Assembly: GCA_947176655.1 (NCBI GenBank)
Contig: CAMWRK010000031.1
Span: 1-14,128, forward strand
DNA: 14,128 bases
Reading direction: 5' to 3'
DNA from: an uncultured Prevotellaceae bacterium
GTDB lineage: Bacteria; Bacteroidota; Bacteroidia; Bacteroidales; Bacteroidaceae
Shown one piece after another: positions 1 through 6,933 of the stretch. Both the position numbers and the translations under genes were made by a program. Under the pieces are notes generated by a model. The model ran no database searches, was not told the DNA's origin, and saw only the letters and a list, made by a program, of their open reading frames with translations. Each line of letters starts with the position of its first letter. Position 1 is the stretch's first letter.

Positions 1-462
1 ACATCACGTCCCCCACGGGCAAGCGAGCAGCACGGCATAGAATACTTCTTCCTTTCACCCGAGGAATTCAGGCATAAAATCGAGTCAGACGAATTTCTGG
101 AATACGAAGAGGTATACACCGACCGCTTTTACGGCACATTGAAAAGCCAGGTGGAGGAACTTCTGGCACAGGGAAGAAACGTCATATTCGACATAGACAT
201 CAAGGGCGGCATCAATGTAAAAAAGTACTTCGGGCAGAGAGCTTTGTCGCTCTTCATTCAGCCGCCAGGAATAGAAGAACTCAGAAAACGACTGGTGTCA
301 CGCGCCACGGACACGCCGGAACAAATAGAGGAACGTCTGGCAAAAGCCGAATATGAAATTTCTTTCGCACCACACTTCGACCGCATCATCGTAAACGACG
401 ATTTGCAGACAGCCAAGCAGGAAACACTGACAACAATAACAAACTTCTTTAACGGGCAATAA
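1..462 (+). CDS. gmk: Guanylate kinase, 5' end outside the window
   Basis: Guanylate kinase phosphorylates GMP to GDP with ATP in the cytoplasm. The reading frame is open from base 1 and gives 153 codons before TAA at 460-462. The start codon and the N-terminal P-loop lie upstream, so roughly 35-45 residues are missing compared with the usual 185-205. The visible part begins in the GMP-binding region with TSRPPR, then HGIEYFFLS, FLEYEEVY and FYGTLKS, all family hallmarks. Next come the IFDIDIKGG strand (normally I/LDID.QG) and the arginine-rich lid around RLVSRATDTPEQIEERL. An internal ATG at 139 is not the start, because conserved family sequence continues upstream of it. It is followed after 2 nt by tsaB, so it is probably the first visible member of a long operon. 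Confidence 0.96.
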   Translation, partial: TSRPPRASEQHGIEYFFLSPEEFRHKIESDEFLEYEEVYTDRFYGTLKSQVEELLAQGRNVIFDIDIKGGINVKKYFGQRALSLFIQPPGIEELRKRLVSRATDTPEQIEERLAKAEYEISFAPHFDRIIVNDDLQTAKQETLTTITNFFNGQ

Positions 463-464
463 CC

Positions 465-1157
465 TTGGCAACAATACTAAGCATAGAAACAAGCACTGAC
501 GTGTGTTCCGTAGCCGTAGCCCAGGACAACCACGTGATCTTTCGCAACGAAGATTTTCATGGACCGTCACACGCCGTGCAGTGCGGGCTGTTCGTAGAAG
601 AGGCTCTTTCGTTTGCCGAAAGCCACGCAATTCCACTGGATGCCGTAGCTGTCAGCGAAGGGCCGGGCAGCTATACGGGGTTGCGCATAGGAGTCAGCAT
701 GGCCAAAGGCATAGCCTATGGGCGCGACGTGCCGCTGGTGTCTGTCCCGACACTACAACTGCTCTGTGTCCCCGTACTGCTGTACCACGAGGAGATTCCG
801 GAAAACTCGTTGCTTGTGCCGATGATAGACGCAAGACGCATGGAGGTATATTCGGCGGTATACGACCGCAGCCTCACCGAGATTCGCGAAATCCGTGCCG
901 ACATCGTGGACGAAACGACATACGCCAAATACATGGAACAAGGCCCCGTAGTATTCTTCGGCAACGGAAGCGACAAGTGCCGGGCGGTAATAACACACCC
1001 CAACGCCATTTTCATCGAAGACATACACCCGTTGGCATGTAATGCCGCACCGCTGGCCGAAATGCGTCTCAGACGCGGAGAGACTGTCTCCACCGCCTAT
1101 TTCGAACCATTCTACCTCAAGGAATTCCAAGCCACAAAACCCAAGAATCTTTTATGA
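465..1157 (+). CDS. tsaB: tRNA threonylcarbamoyladenosine biosynthesis protein TsaB
   Basis: TsaB is the non-catalytic partner of TsaD in the complex that makes N6-threonylcarbamoyladenosine (t6A) at position 37 of ANN-decoding tRNAs. The protein has 230 residues, normal for the family. Its ASKHA-fold N-terminus (ILSIETSTDVCSVAV, residues 4-18) and the signature SEGPGSYTGLRIG at 64-76 are intact. The start is a TTG at 465: an in-frame stop at 450-452 closes the frame upstream, there is no ATG or GTG between, and the conserved strand begins four codons in. It starts 2 nt after the gmk stop, which suggests translational coupling. Its end overlaps the next gene by 4 nt (ATGA). I see no missing signature residues. 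Confidence 0.95.
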   Translation: MATILSIETSTDVCSVAVAQDNHVIFRNEDFHGPSHAVQCGLFVEEALSFAESHAIPLDAVAVSEGPGSYTGLRIGVSMAKGIAYGRDVPLVSVPTLQLLCVPVLLYHEEIPENSLLVPMIDARRMEVYSAVYDRSLTEIREIRADIVDETTYAKYMEQGPVVFFGNGSDKCRAVITHPNAIFIEDIHPLACNAAPLAEMRLRRGETVSTAYFEPFYLKEFQATKPKNLL

Positions 1158-1747
1158 AAAACATGCAATACAACACCGACAAGACAAGACTCAGGATGTC
1201 GGAGTACGGACGAATCATCCAGGACATGGCAAACCACTGCATGAATATCCAGGACAAGCAGGAAAGGCAGGCTTTCGCCCAAGGTATCATTTTGGTCATG
1301 GCAAGCCTCGGTCAGGAAAAGCTCAACAACCCGGAGGTACAGTTCAAGCTGTGGAACCATCTGGCATTCATCACCGATTTCAAACTTGACATCGACTACC
1401 CGGTAGAGATAATCCCGCGCACGGAAGTGTATGCACACCCATCTCCAATGCCGTTGCCACAGAAGACAATCAGACACAAGCACTACGGACATATCATAGA
1501 AGAAGCGCTGAGACATCTGGAAACCATGCCAGAGGGAGAGGAGCGGGACTACTTGGTACGCCTGGCGGCAGACCGCATGAAACAGAGTCTTTTTTCGTGG
1601 AATCCGGATGTGATGAGCGAGGACAAGGTGGCCAACGACATAGACAACTATACTCACGGGCATAATCTCGGCGAGGCTCTAAACGGGCATCAGTATGCCA
1701 ACCTGCATACTATTCCCACAAACATTCTGAAGAGGAAAAAGAAATAA
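1154..1747 (+). CDS. DUF4290 family protein
   Basis: A 197-residue protein of the DUF4290 type, which I know as a Bacteroidota family with no established function. It begins MKNMQYNTDKTRLRMSEYGR and continues with an acidic and glutamine-rich helical stretch (MANHCMNIQDKQERQAFAQ). It has no signal peptide or clear membrane segment, so it is probably cytoplasmic. It ends in a lysine-rich tail (ILKRKKK). The start ATG overlaps the tsaB stop (ATGA at 1154-1157), and murA follows after 8 nt. It is therefore locked into the housekeeping operon, which suggests a basic cellular role, although nothing in the sequence says which. Recognition rests on the N-terminal sequence and the operon position. 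Confidence 0.87.
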   Translation: MKNMQYNTDKTRLRMSEYGRIIQDMANHCMNIQDKQERQAFAQGIILVMASLGQEKLNNPEVQFKLWNHLAFITDFKLDIDYPVEIIPRTEVYAHPSPMPLPQKTIRHKHYGHIIEEALRHLETMPEGEERDYLVRLAADRMKQSLFSWNPDVMSEDKVANDIDNYTHGHNLGEALNGHQYANLHTIPTNILKRKKK

Positions 1748-1755
1748 TATACCAC

Positions 1756-3063
1756 ATGTCTACTTTCATCATAGAAGGAGGGCACACTCTTCACGGAACA
1801 ATCACACCGCAGGGTGCCAAGAACGAGGCTCTGCAGGTGCTGTGCGCCACGCTTCTTACCAGCGAGCCGGTAAGAATCAGCAACCTGCCGGACATTGATG
1901 ACATCAACAACCAGATACGGTTGCTGCAGGACATAGGTGTGCATGTCACCCGCCATGCAGATGGCGACATGACATTCACAGCAGACAATGTGGATACCAG
2001 CTATCTGAACAGCGATGAATTTCTGGCACGCAGTACACGTCTGCGCGGCAGCGTCATGCTGATGGGCCCTCTGCTTGCCCGGTTCGGACATGTCACGATA
2101 AGCAAGCCCGGCGGTGACAAGATAGGAAGAAGACGCCTGGACACGCACTTCATCGGAATACAGAAACTCGGAGCCGAGTTCATATACAATACAGAAAGAG
2201 GCACCTTCGACATCTGGGCCGAACGTCTGAAAGGCGCGTACATGCTCCTGGACGAAGCCTCCGTGACCGGAACGGCAAACATCATAATGGCCGCGGTTCT
2301 GGCGGAAGGAACTACCACGATATACAATGCGGCATGCGAGCCGTACATCCAACAGTTGTGCGACATGCTGCGCGGCATGGGTGCCAAGATAGACGGCATC
2401 GGTTCCAACCTGCTGACCATAACCGGTGTAAAACAGTTGCATGGAACATCCCACACCCTTTTGCCGGACATGATAGAGATCGGTTCTTTCATAGGAATGG
2501 CGGCAATGTGCGGCAACGGAGTACTGATACGCAACGTGCGGCACGACAAACTGGGTATAATTCCAGAAGTATTCAGGCGTCTCGGAATAAAACTGGAGCT
2601 GCGCAATGATGACATTTTCGTGCCAAAGCAGGAACACTACGAGATAGAATCGTTCCTGGACGGCAGCATCATGACCATCTCCGATGCGCCGTGGCCTGGA
2701 CTGACACCAGACTTGCTGAGCATACTGCTCGTTGTTGCCACCCAAGCCAAAGGCAGCGTGCTGATACATCAGAAGATGTTCGAAAGCCGTCTGTTCTTCG
2801 TTGACAAACTCATAGACATGGGGGCACAGATTATCCTGTGTGACCCGCACAGAGCCGTGGTCATAGGTCACAATAAACAGTTCATGCTCAGGGGAGGGCG
2901 TATGTCCTCGCCCGACATACGTGCCGGCATAGCGATGCTGATAGCGGCATTAAGTGCTGACGGAACCAGCCGGATAGACAACATCGGCCAGATAGATCGA
3001 GGCTACGAGAACATTGAAGTGAGACTGAACCAACTTGGTGCAAAAATAACGAGAGCCGAATAA
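1756..3063 (+). CDS. murA: UDP-N-acetylglucosamine 1-carboxyvinyltransferase (MurA), Asp-type active site
   Basis: MurA transfers enolpyruvate from PEP to UDP-GlcNAc, the first committed step of peptidoglycan synthesis, in the cytoplasm. The 435-residue length is normal for the EPT/RTPC fold. Substrate-binding Lys22 sits in GAKNEAL. The mobile active-site loop reads SKPGGDKIGRRRLD, with Asp121 at the place of the catalytic or fosfomycin-reactive Cys115 of E. coli. The equivalent of the general base Asp305 appears to be Asp319 (WPGLTPDLLS), and the PEP-binding arginine appears to be Arg389 in DIRAG. Asp-type MurA enzymes are known to be active and insensitive to fosfomycin, so the substitution is expected to confer resistance rather than loss of function. 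It lies 8 nt after the DUF4290 gene and 40 nt before rimM. Confidence 0.97.
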   Translation: MSTFIIEGGHTLHGTITPQGAKNEALQVLCATLLTSEPVRISNLPDIDDINNQIRLLQDIGVHVTRHADGDMTFTADNVDTSYLNSDEFLARSTRLRGSVMLMGPLLARFGHVTISKPGGDKIGRRRLDTHFIGIQKLGAEFIYNTERGTFDIWAERLKGAYMLLDEASVTGTANIIMAAVLAEGTTTIYNAACEPYIQQLCDMLRGMGAKIDGIGSNLLTITGVKQLHGTSHTLLPDMIEIGSFIGMAAMCGNGVLIRNVRHDKLGIIPEVFRRLGIKLELRNDDIFVPKQEHYEIESFLDGSIMTISDAPWPGLTPDLLSILLVVATQAKGSVLIHQKMFESRLFFVDKLIDMGAQIILCDPHRAVVIGHNKQFMLRGGRMSSPDIRAGIAMLIAALSADGTSRIDNIGQIDRGYENIEVRLNQLGAKITRAE

Positions 3064-3103
3064 ACGTGTCGGAAAACAGTAGAACACAGACCAGGAAATC
3101 ATC

Positions 3104-3604
3104 ATGACTGATACCTACAAAATAGGAACAATAACACGTACCCACGGCACAGGTGGTGAGTTGTCCATGAACTTCACCGACGATGTATGGGATCGTGCTG
3201 ACGCCGACTATGTATTTATCGAGACTGACGGCATTCAGGTTCCTTTTTTTCTTGAGGGATGGCGCTTCCGAAGCGATTCGGTGGCACTGCTCAAATTTCA
3301 GGACATAGATACGATAGAAGATGCCACGGAGTATATCGGCTCGGATGTCTATTTTCCACACGATCTGACCCCGGAGCCTGACGGAAGTGACGAATACACA
3401 TGGAGACACTTCACTGGTTGGCACGTTGTAGATGCCGCAGCCGGACATTTGGGCGAAATAGACCATGTGGAAGACTCGACAGCCAACACCATTTTCTGTA
3501 TAGGAGACAAACTGATTCCTGCAGCAGAAGACTTTATTGAAAGAACCGATGCCTGCACACGCACCATATACATGCATCTGCCGGACGGGTTATTGGACTT
3601 GTAA
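3104..3604 (+). CDS. rimM: Ribosome maturation factor RimM
   Basis: RimM binds ribosomal protein S19 and assists 30S head assembly and 16S rRNA processing. The protein has 166 residues, typical for the family. The N-terminal beta-barrel domain opens with YKIGTITRTHGTGGELSMNF (about residues 5-24), close to the family's G.I...HGI.GE pattern. A PRC-barrel-like C-terminal half follows, with the expected FTGWHVVDAAAGHLGEIDHV segment (about 103-122) and the terminal motif IYMHLPDGLLDL. It sits in the operon between murA and dxr. The 40-nt gap before it shows no convincing promoter, and dxr begins 4 nt after its stop. The protein is strongly acidic, as usual for RimM. Confidence 0.93.
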   Translation: MTDTYKIGTITRTHGTGGELSMNFTDDVWDRADADYVFIETDGIQVPFFLEGWRFRSDSVALLKFQDIDTIEDATEYIGSDVYFPHDLTPEPDGSDEYTWRHFTGWHVVDAAAGHLGEIDHVEDSTANTIFCIGDKLIPAAEDFIERTDACTRTIYMHLPDGLLDL

Positions 3605-3608
3605 GACA

Positions 3609-4769
3609 ATGATGAAAAGAAGAATTTGTATTTTAGGCTCCACAGGCAGCATAGGCACCCAAGCTCTCCAGGTAATAGAAGAACACGAGGATCTATTTGA
3701 GGCCTATGTGCTGACAGCCGGAAGTAATGCCGGCCTGCTCATCAGACAGGCACGCCGATTTCTGCCATGTGCCGTCGTCATTGCTGACGAAAGCAAATAC
3801 AGTGAAGTACGCGAAGCACTAAGCGACATGCCTATACAGGTATATGCCGGCAGCGAAGCCCTTTGTCAGGTTGTTGCCATGGAACCTGTCGATATGGTGC
3901 TGACGGCGTTGGTCGGGTTCAGCGGACTTAGACCCACGATAGCCGCAATACGCGCACGGAAGCCAATCGCTCTGGCTAACAAGGAGACGCTGGTCGTGGC
4001 AGGAGAACTTGTCACTGCACTTTGCCGAAAACATGACGTACCCCTGCTGCCGGTAGACAGCGAGCACTCCGCTATATTCCAGAGCCTCATGGGCGAGGAA
4101 AGTCCCATAGAGAAAATAATACTGACAGCCTCCGGCGGCCCGTTCCGCACCTTCTCTTCGGACGATATGCGCAATGTCACCGCAGCACAGGCACTGAAGC
4201 ATCCCAACTGGGACATGGGAGCCAAAATAACGATTGATTCTGCCAGCATGATGAACAAGGGCTTCGAGGTGATAGAGGCCAAGTGGCTCTTCGATGTCGA
4301 TGCCGACCGCATACAGGTGGTAGTGCATCCGCAAAGCATTGTGCATAGTGCCGTACAGTTCAGTGACGGTGCCGTGAAGGCACAATTGGGAGCACCGGAC
4401 ATGCGCGTACCAATACAACTGGCAATGTCATATCCGGTGAGACTGGCAAGCAGTTTTCCGCGAATAGACTGGTGGGACATGCAGGCTCTGACATTCGAAC
4501 GTCCCGACATGAACCGTTTCCCGTGCCTGGAAATGGCCTACGAGGCCATACGTCTTGGCGGTAACGCACCATGCGTGGTGAACGCCGCCAACGAGGTGGT
4601 CAATCTGGCATTCCGCCAAGGGCAATGCGGTTTCCTGCAAATGGCAGATGTCATATCCGAATGCCTCGCCCGCATAGAACACATCGATACTCCGGTTCTG
4701 GAGGACTATCTGGAAACAGACAGGCTGACCCGTGCCGCAGCATCAGAACTTATCAAGCTATCACTATAA
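3609..4769 (+). CDS. dxr: 1-deoxy-D-xylulose 5-phosphate reductoisomerase
   Basis: Dxr converts DXP to 2-C-methyl-D-erythritol 4-phosphate with NADPH, the second step of the MEP isoprenoid pathway and the target of fosmidomycin. With the start at ATG 3609 the protein has 386 residues, normal for the family. The NADPH-binding loop GSTGSIG lies at residues 10-16. Metal ligands Asp150 and Glu152 are in VDSEHS, and Glu220/Glu223 in NKGFEVIEAKWLF match the conserved acidic pair. The HPNWDMGAKITIDSASMMNKG stretch and HPQSIVHS are also intact. The frame stays open upstream to 3537 inside rimM, but the family's N-terminal strand begins directly after the tandem ATGs at 3609 and 3612, so either of these is the real start. 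rseP follows after 19 nt. Confidence 0.97.
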   Translation: MMKRRICILGSTGSIGTQALQVIEEHEDLFEAYVLTAGSNAGLLIRQARRFLPCAVVIADESKYSEVREALSDMPIQVYAGSEALCQVVAMEPVDMVLTALVGFSGLRPTIAAIRARKPIALANKETLVVAGELVTALCRKHDVPLLPVDSEHSAIFQSLMGEESPIEKIILTASGGPFRTFSSDDMRNVTAAQALKHPNWDMGAKITIDSASMMNKGFEVIEAKWLFDVDADRIQVVVHPQSIVHSAVQFSDGAVKAQLGAPDMRVPIQLAMSYPVRLASSFPRIDWWDMQALTFERPDMNRFPCLEMAYEAIRLGGNAPCVVNAANEVVNLAFRQGQCGFLQMADVISECLARIEHIDTPVLEDYLETDRLTRAAASELIKLSL

Positions 4770-4788
4770 CCATCAATGATATATTCCC

Positions 4789-6198
4789 ATGGAAATCGTA
4801 TTCATCAAAGCCATACAACTTGTCTGCTGCCTCAGTCTGTTGGTTTTCATCCATGAGGGCGGCCATTTTCTCTTTGCCAAGTTCTCTGGTGTCAGGGTAG
4901 AGAAGTTCTACCTTTTCTTCAACCCGTACTTCCATCTGTTCTCCACGAGGGACAAATGGTTCACCCGTCTGTTCCCGTATTTCCGCGATAATGAGACGGA
5001 GTATGGCATAGGATGGATTCCGGTTGGCGGCTACGTAAGTATTGCCGGCATGGTAGACGAAACCAAGAGTGCCGAAGACGTGGCCAAGAATCCCGCCCAA
5101 GAGAGCGATTTCAACAGGAAACCGGTATGGCGGCGTTTTCTGATAATGGCTGGCGGCGTTCTGTTCAATCTTATTGCCGCCCTTGTCATCTACTCAGCCA
5201 TAATGTTCACCTGGGGACAGGATATCATTCCGATGCGCAGTTTGCCCAACGGTCTGAATTACAACCGGGAGGCACAGGCAATAGGCTTCCGCAACGGTGA
5301 CACGCCAATACGCATAGACGGAAAAGACATCGATGGATTCAACGGAGCCTTGATGATGGCCATGTCGGAAGCCGGTACGGTGACTGTTCTGCGAAACGGA
5401 CGCGAAGTTGAGATACAGATGCCGGAAAACGGTGTTTCGCTGCTCAAGATGCAGAAGGAACCACGATTCTTCTCCATGCCATACAAACCGGTTGTGGCAG
5501 AAGTGTTTGATGGAACTGCCGCCGGACGAGCCGGAATAAAGTCTGGAGCCACGATGCTGGCCATAAACGATATGCCCACCCCTGACGTTGCAGACGTTAT
5601 GCTGGAACTGGCACGCAGACGTGACATGGTAGAGGCCGAAGGATGCACCCACGAGGACAGTCTGCGTGCCCGCAACATGTATGCCGTGATTCTGCAACAG
5701 GGAGCCGTCGAGCCGGATACGCTTCAACTTATGTTGAACGAGAAGATGGAAATAGGTGTCAGATGGGATAGCTCACAGTTCAATGACATCCACACCGAAC
5801 ACCGCAGTTTCAGCCTTCTGCAAAGCATTCCGGCAGGATGCCGTTTGGCATGGCAGACACTCAGCGATTATGTCGTGTCACTGAAATACCTCTTTAACAA
5901 GGAGGGCGTGCAGCAGGTAGGTTCCTTCATCACCATCGGCAGTCTGTTCCCTTCATCGTGGAACTGGCAAGGCTTCTGGAGTCTTACGGCCTTCATAAGC
6001 ATCATACTGGCCGTAATGAACATACTCCCCATTCCCGGACTGGACGGCGGACACATCGTCCTGCTATTGTACGAGGGAGCGACAGGGCATCAGCCCTCTC
6101 CAAAAGTTATGGAAGTAATAGAACGCATAGGCCTGTTCCTGCTCCTCGCCCTGATGGTTCTGGCTTTCAGCAACGACATAATACGCTTCTTCTTTTAG
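4789..6198 (+). CDS. rseP: RIP metalloprotease RseP (site-2 protease family)
   Basis: An inner-membrane zinc protease that cuts substrates, such as anti-sigma factors and signal-peptide remnants, within the membrane. The 469-residue protein has HExxH as HEGGH at residues 22-26 in the first membrane helix. The third zinc ligand is Asp419 in the conserved NILPIPGLDGG near the C-terminus. Further membrane helices lie at about 115-135, 390-412 and 448-466. The central periplasmic part has two PDZ-like regions (around FRNGDTPIRIDGKDI and AGRAGIKSGATMLAIND). An insert between the first helix and the GGYV strand (the YLFFNPYFHLFSTRDKWF region) resembles that of Bacteroidota homologues. It is the last gene of the visible operon. 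No strong + strand terminator was found after it. Confidence 0.95.
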   Translation: MEIVFIKAIQLVCCLSLLVFIHEGGHFLFAKFSGVRVEKFYLFFNPYFHLFSTRDKWFTRLFPYFRDNETEYGIGWIPVGGYVSIAGMVDETKSAEDVAKNPAQESDFNRKPVWRRFLIMAGGVLFNLIAALVIYSAIMFTWGQDIIPMRSLPNGLNYNREAQAIGFRNGDTPIRIDGKDIDGFNGALMMAMSEAGTVTVLRNGREVEIQMPENGVSLLKMQKEPRFFSMPYKPVVAEVFDGTAAGRAGIKSGATMLAINDMPTPDVADVMLELARRRDMVEAEGCTHEDSLRARNMYAVILQQGAVEPDTLQLMLNEKMEIGVRWDSSQFNDIHTEHRSFSLLQSIPAGCRLAWQTLSDYVVSLKYLFNKEGVQQVGSFITIGSLFPSSWNWQGFWSLTAFISIILAVMNILPIPGLDGGHIVLLLYEGATGHQPSPKVMEVIERIGLFLLLALMVLAFSNDIIRFFF

Positions 6199-6244
6199 CA
6201 AAATATGGAACTATCATTAAGTAAGGCAAGAAAAGCATATATAT

Positions 6245-6271
6245 AAAAAAGAAGGTTGTCTCACGACAACC
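6245..6271 (-). terminator. Rho-independent terminator of the small RNA unit
   Basis: A perfect 7-bp stem at 6254-6260 and 6265-6271 closes a 4-nt loop, read on the minus strand as GGTTGTC-GTGA-GACAACC. It is followed at once by TTCTTTTTT (6253-6245). AAAGA before the stem can pair with TCTTT after it, lengthening the helix. On the + strand the hairpin is followed by only a weak T-run, so it favours minus-strand termination, though it may also slow transcription coming from rseP. Confidence 0.7.
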
Positions 6272-6311
6272 AATCTTTCGTTAACCTTAAATCTAATACC
6301 ATGAAAAACAC
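6245..6311 (-). ncRNA. Candidate free-standing small RNA, about 67 nt
   Basis: The minus strand between the convergent genes rseP and ispF carries a consensus promoter followed within about 70 nt by a Rho-independent terminator, with no credible reading frame between. The predicted transcript has a roughly 35-nt U-rich, weakly structured 5' part that contains the palindrome GUUAAC. A 3' hairpin follows: GGUUGUC, loop GUGA (a GNRA tetraloop), GACAACC. The stem extends through an outer AAAGA/UCUUU pairing across a small internal loop and ends in a U-run. A perfect promoter-to-terminator unit of this size is typical of a bacterial sRNA. I have the impression that similar sequence recurs in Bacteroidales genomes but cannot verify it here. 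It would be antisense to any 3' extension of the rseP transcript. Alternatively it is only the shared terminator region with a chance promoter match. Confidence 0.5.
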
Positions 6312-6315
6312 GATG

Positions 6316-6346
6316 CAAAGGTACGGCTTTTTGACAAACTCACAAT
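6316..6346 (-). promoter_or_regulatory. Bacteroidota-type promoter of the small RNA unit
   Basis: Read on the minus strand, TACCTTTG at 6323-6316 matches the Bacteroidota -7 element TAnnTTTG exactly. An ATTG at 6346-6343, 19 nt upstream, is a three-of-four match to the -33 TTTG. Transcription would begin near 6311 and run toward lower coordinates, away from ispF's end and toward rseP. No protein-coding gene lies in its path before the terminator. Confidence 0.6.
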
Positions 6347-6415
6347 AATCGCGCCGGACTTTTCGTGTCGTCCATGTATTTTATTGATTTATGTCAATCC
6401 TGTTTTTATAGTGTG

Positions 6416-6892
6416 CTATCTGCATATCAACACCGTAGCATAAGCGGAGATACCCTCTTCTCGTCCTGTGAATCCAAGCTTTTCTGTTGTTGTGGCCTTT
6501 ATACTTACATCATCTGTATCAATATCCATACATTGAGCCAAGCATTGCTGCATGTCAGGGATATAAGCTTTCAGTTTTGGGCGTTCTGCGCATATTGTGG
6601 CATCAACATTTTCCACCTTGTATCCCTTGCCTGCAATAAGTTCCACAGTGCGACGCAACAGAATCTTACTGTCTATATCCTTGAATTCCTCACCTGTATC
6701 TGGAAAATGATAACCGATATCACGCATGTTCGCAGCACCCAGAATGGCATCACAGATAGCATGTATGAGCACATCAGCATCGCTATGTCCCAAAAGTCCC
6801 TTGCTGTGTTCCAACTTGATTCCGCCTAGCCACAGGTCACGTCCCTCGGTCAAACGGTGCACATCGAATCCGAAACCTACTCTTATATTCAT
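6416..6892 (-). CDS. ispF: 2-C-methyl-D-erythritol 2,4-cyclodiphosphate synthase
   Basis: IspF closes CDP-ME 2-phosphate to the cyclic diphosphate MEcPP, releasing CMP, in the MEP isoprenoid pathway. It normally works as a zinc-dependent trimer. The protein has 158 residues, the usual length. Metal ligands Asp10 and His12 sit in GFDVHRL, and His44 in GLLGHSDADVLIHAICDA, matching E. coli Asp8, His10 and His42 with a constant offset of two. The C-terminal signature TTTEKLGFTGREEGISAYA is complete. It starts 41 nt downstream of the BRCT gene on the same strand, with no clear promoter between, so the two are probably co-transcribed. Its partner dxr lies 1.6 kb away in the convergent operon. Confidence 0.97.
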   Translation of the reverse strand: MNIRVGFGFDVHRLTEGRDLWLGGIKLEHSKGLLGHSDADVLIHAICDAILGAANMRDIGYHFPDTGEEFKDIDSKILLRRTVELIAGKGYKVENVDATICAERPKLKAYIPDMQQCLAQCMDIDTDDVSIKATTTEKLGFTGREEGISAYATVLICR

Positions 6893-6933
6893 GTCATTTT
6901 CTCTCTATATATTACACAAATGTCATTCCACCA

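Noticed and set aside
1690..2871. 393-codon open frame on the minus strand opposite murA
   Set aside because: It lies entirely opposite murA and the end of the DUF4290 gene, its translation is low-complexity in His/Tyr/Gln/Val as expected from the reverse frame of a coding gene, and it shows no recognisable motif.
3537..3608. Upstream extension of dxr inside rimM
   Set aside because: The 24 extra residues have no family counterpart, and Dxr proteins begin at the KRRICILGSTGSIG strand directly after the ATGs at 3609/3612.
6224..6236. 13-bp sequence AGGCAAGAAAAGC also found, apart from its first base, near 14068-14079
   Set aside because: It is a short, purine-rich match in two unrelated intergenic contexts with no flanking similarity, best explained by chance.
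6301..6348. 15-codon frame starting MKNTMQRYG on the + strand
   Set aside because: It overlaps the minus-strand promoter and sRNA candidate, is very short, and its sequence is explained by the complement of the promoter element.
6383..6398. 5-bp inverted repeat ATTGA/TCAAT after ispF as a terminator
   Set aside because: The stem is too short and A+T-rich, with no following T-run on the minus strand.
6365..6829. 154-codon + strand frame opposite ispF
   Set aside because: It is antisense to a complete ispF and rich in Cys/Ser/His without family features.
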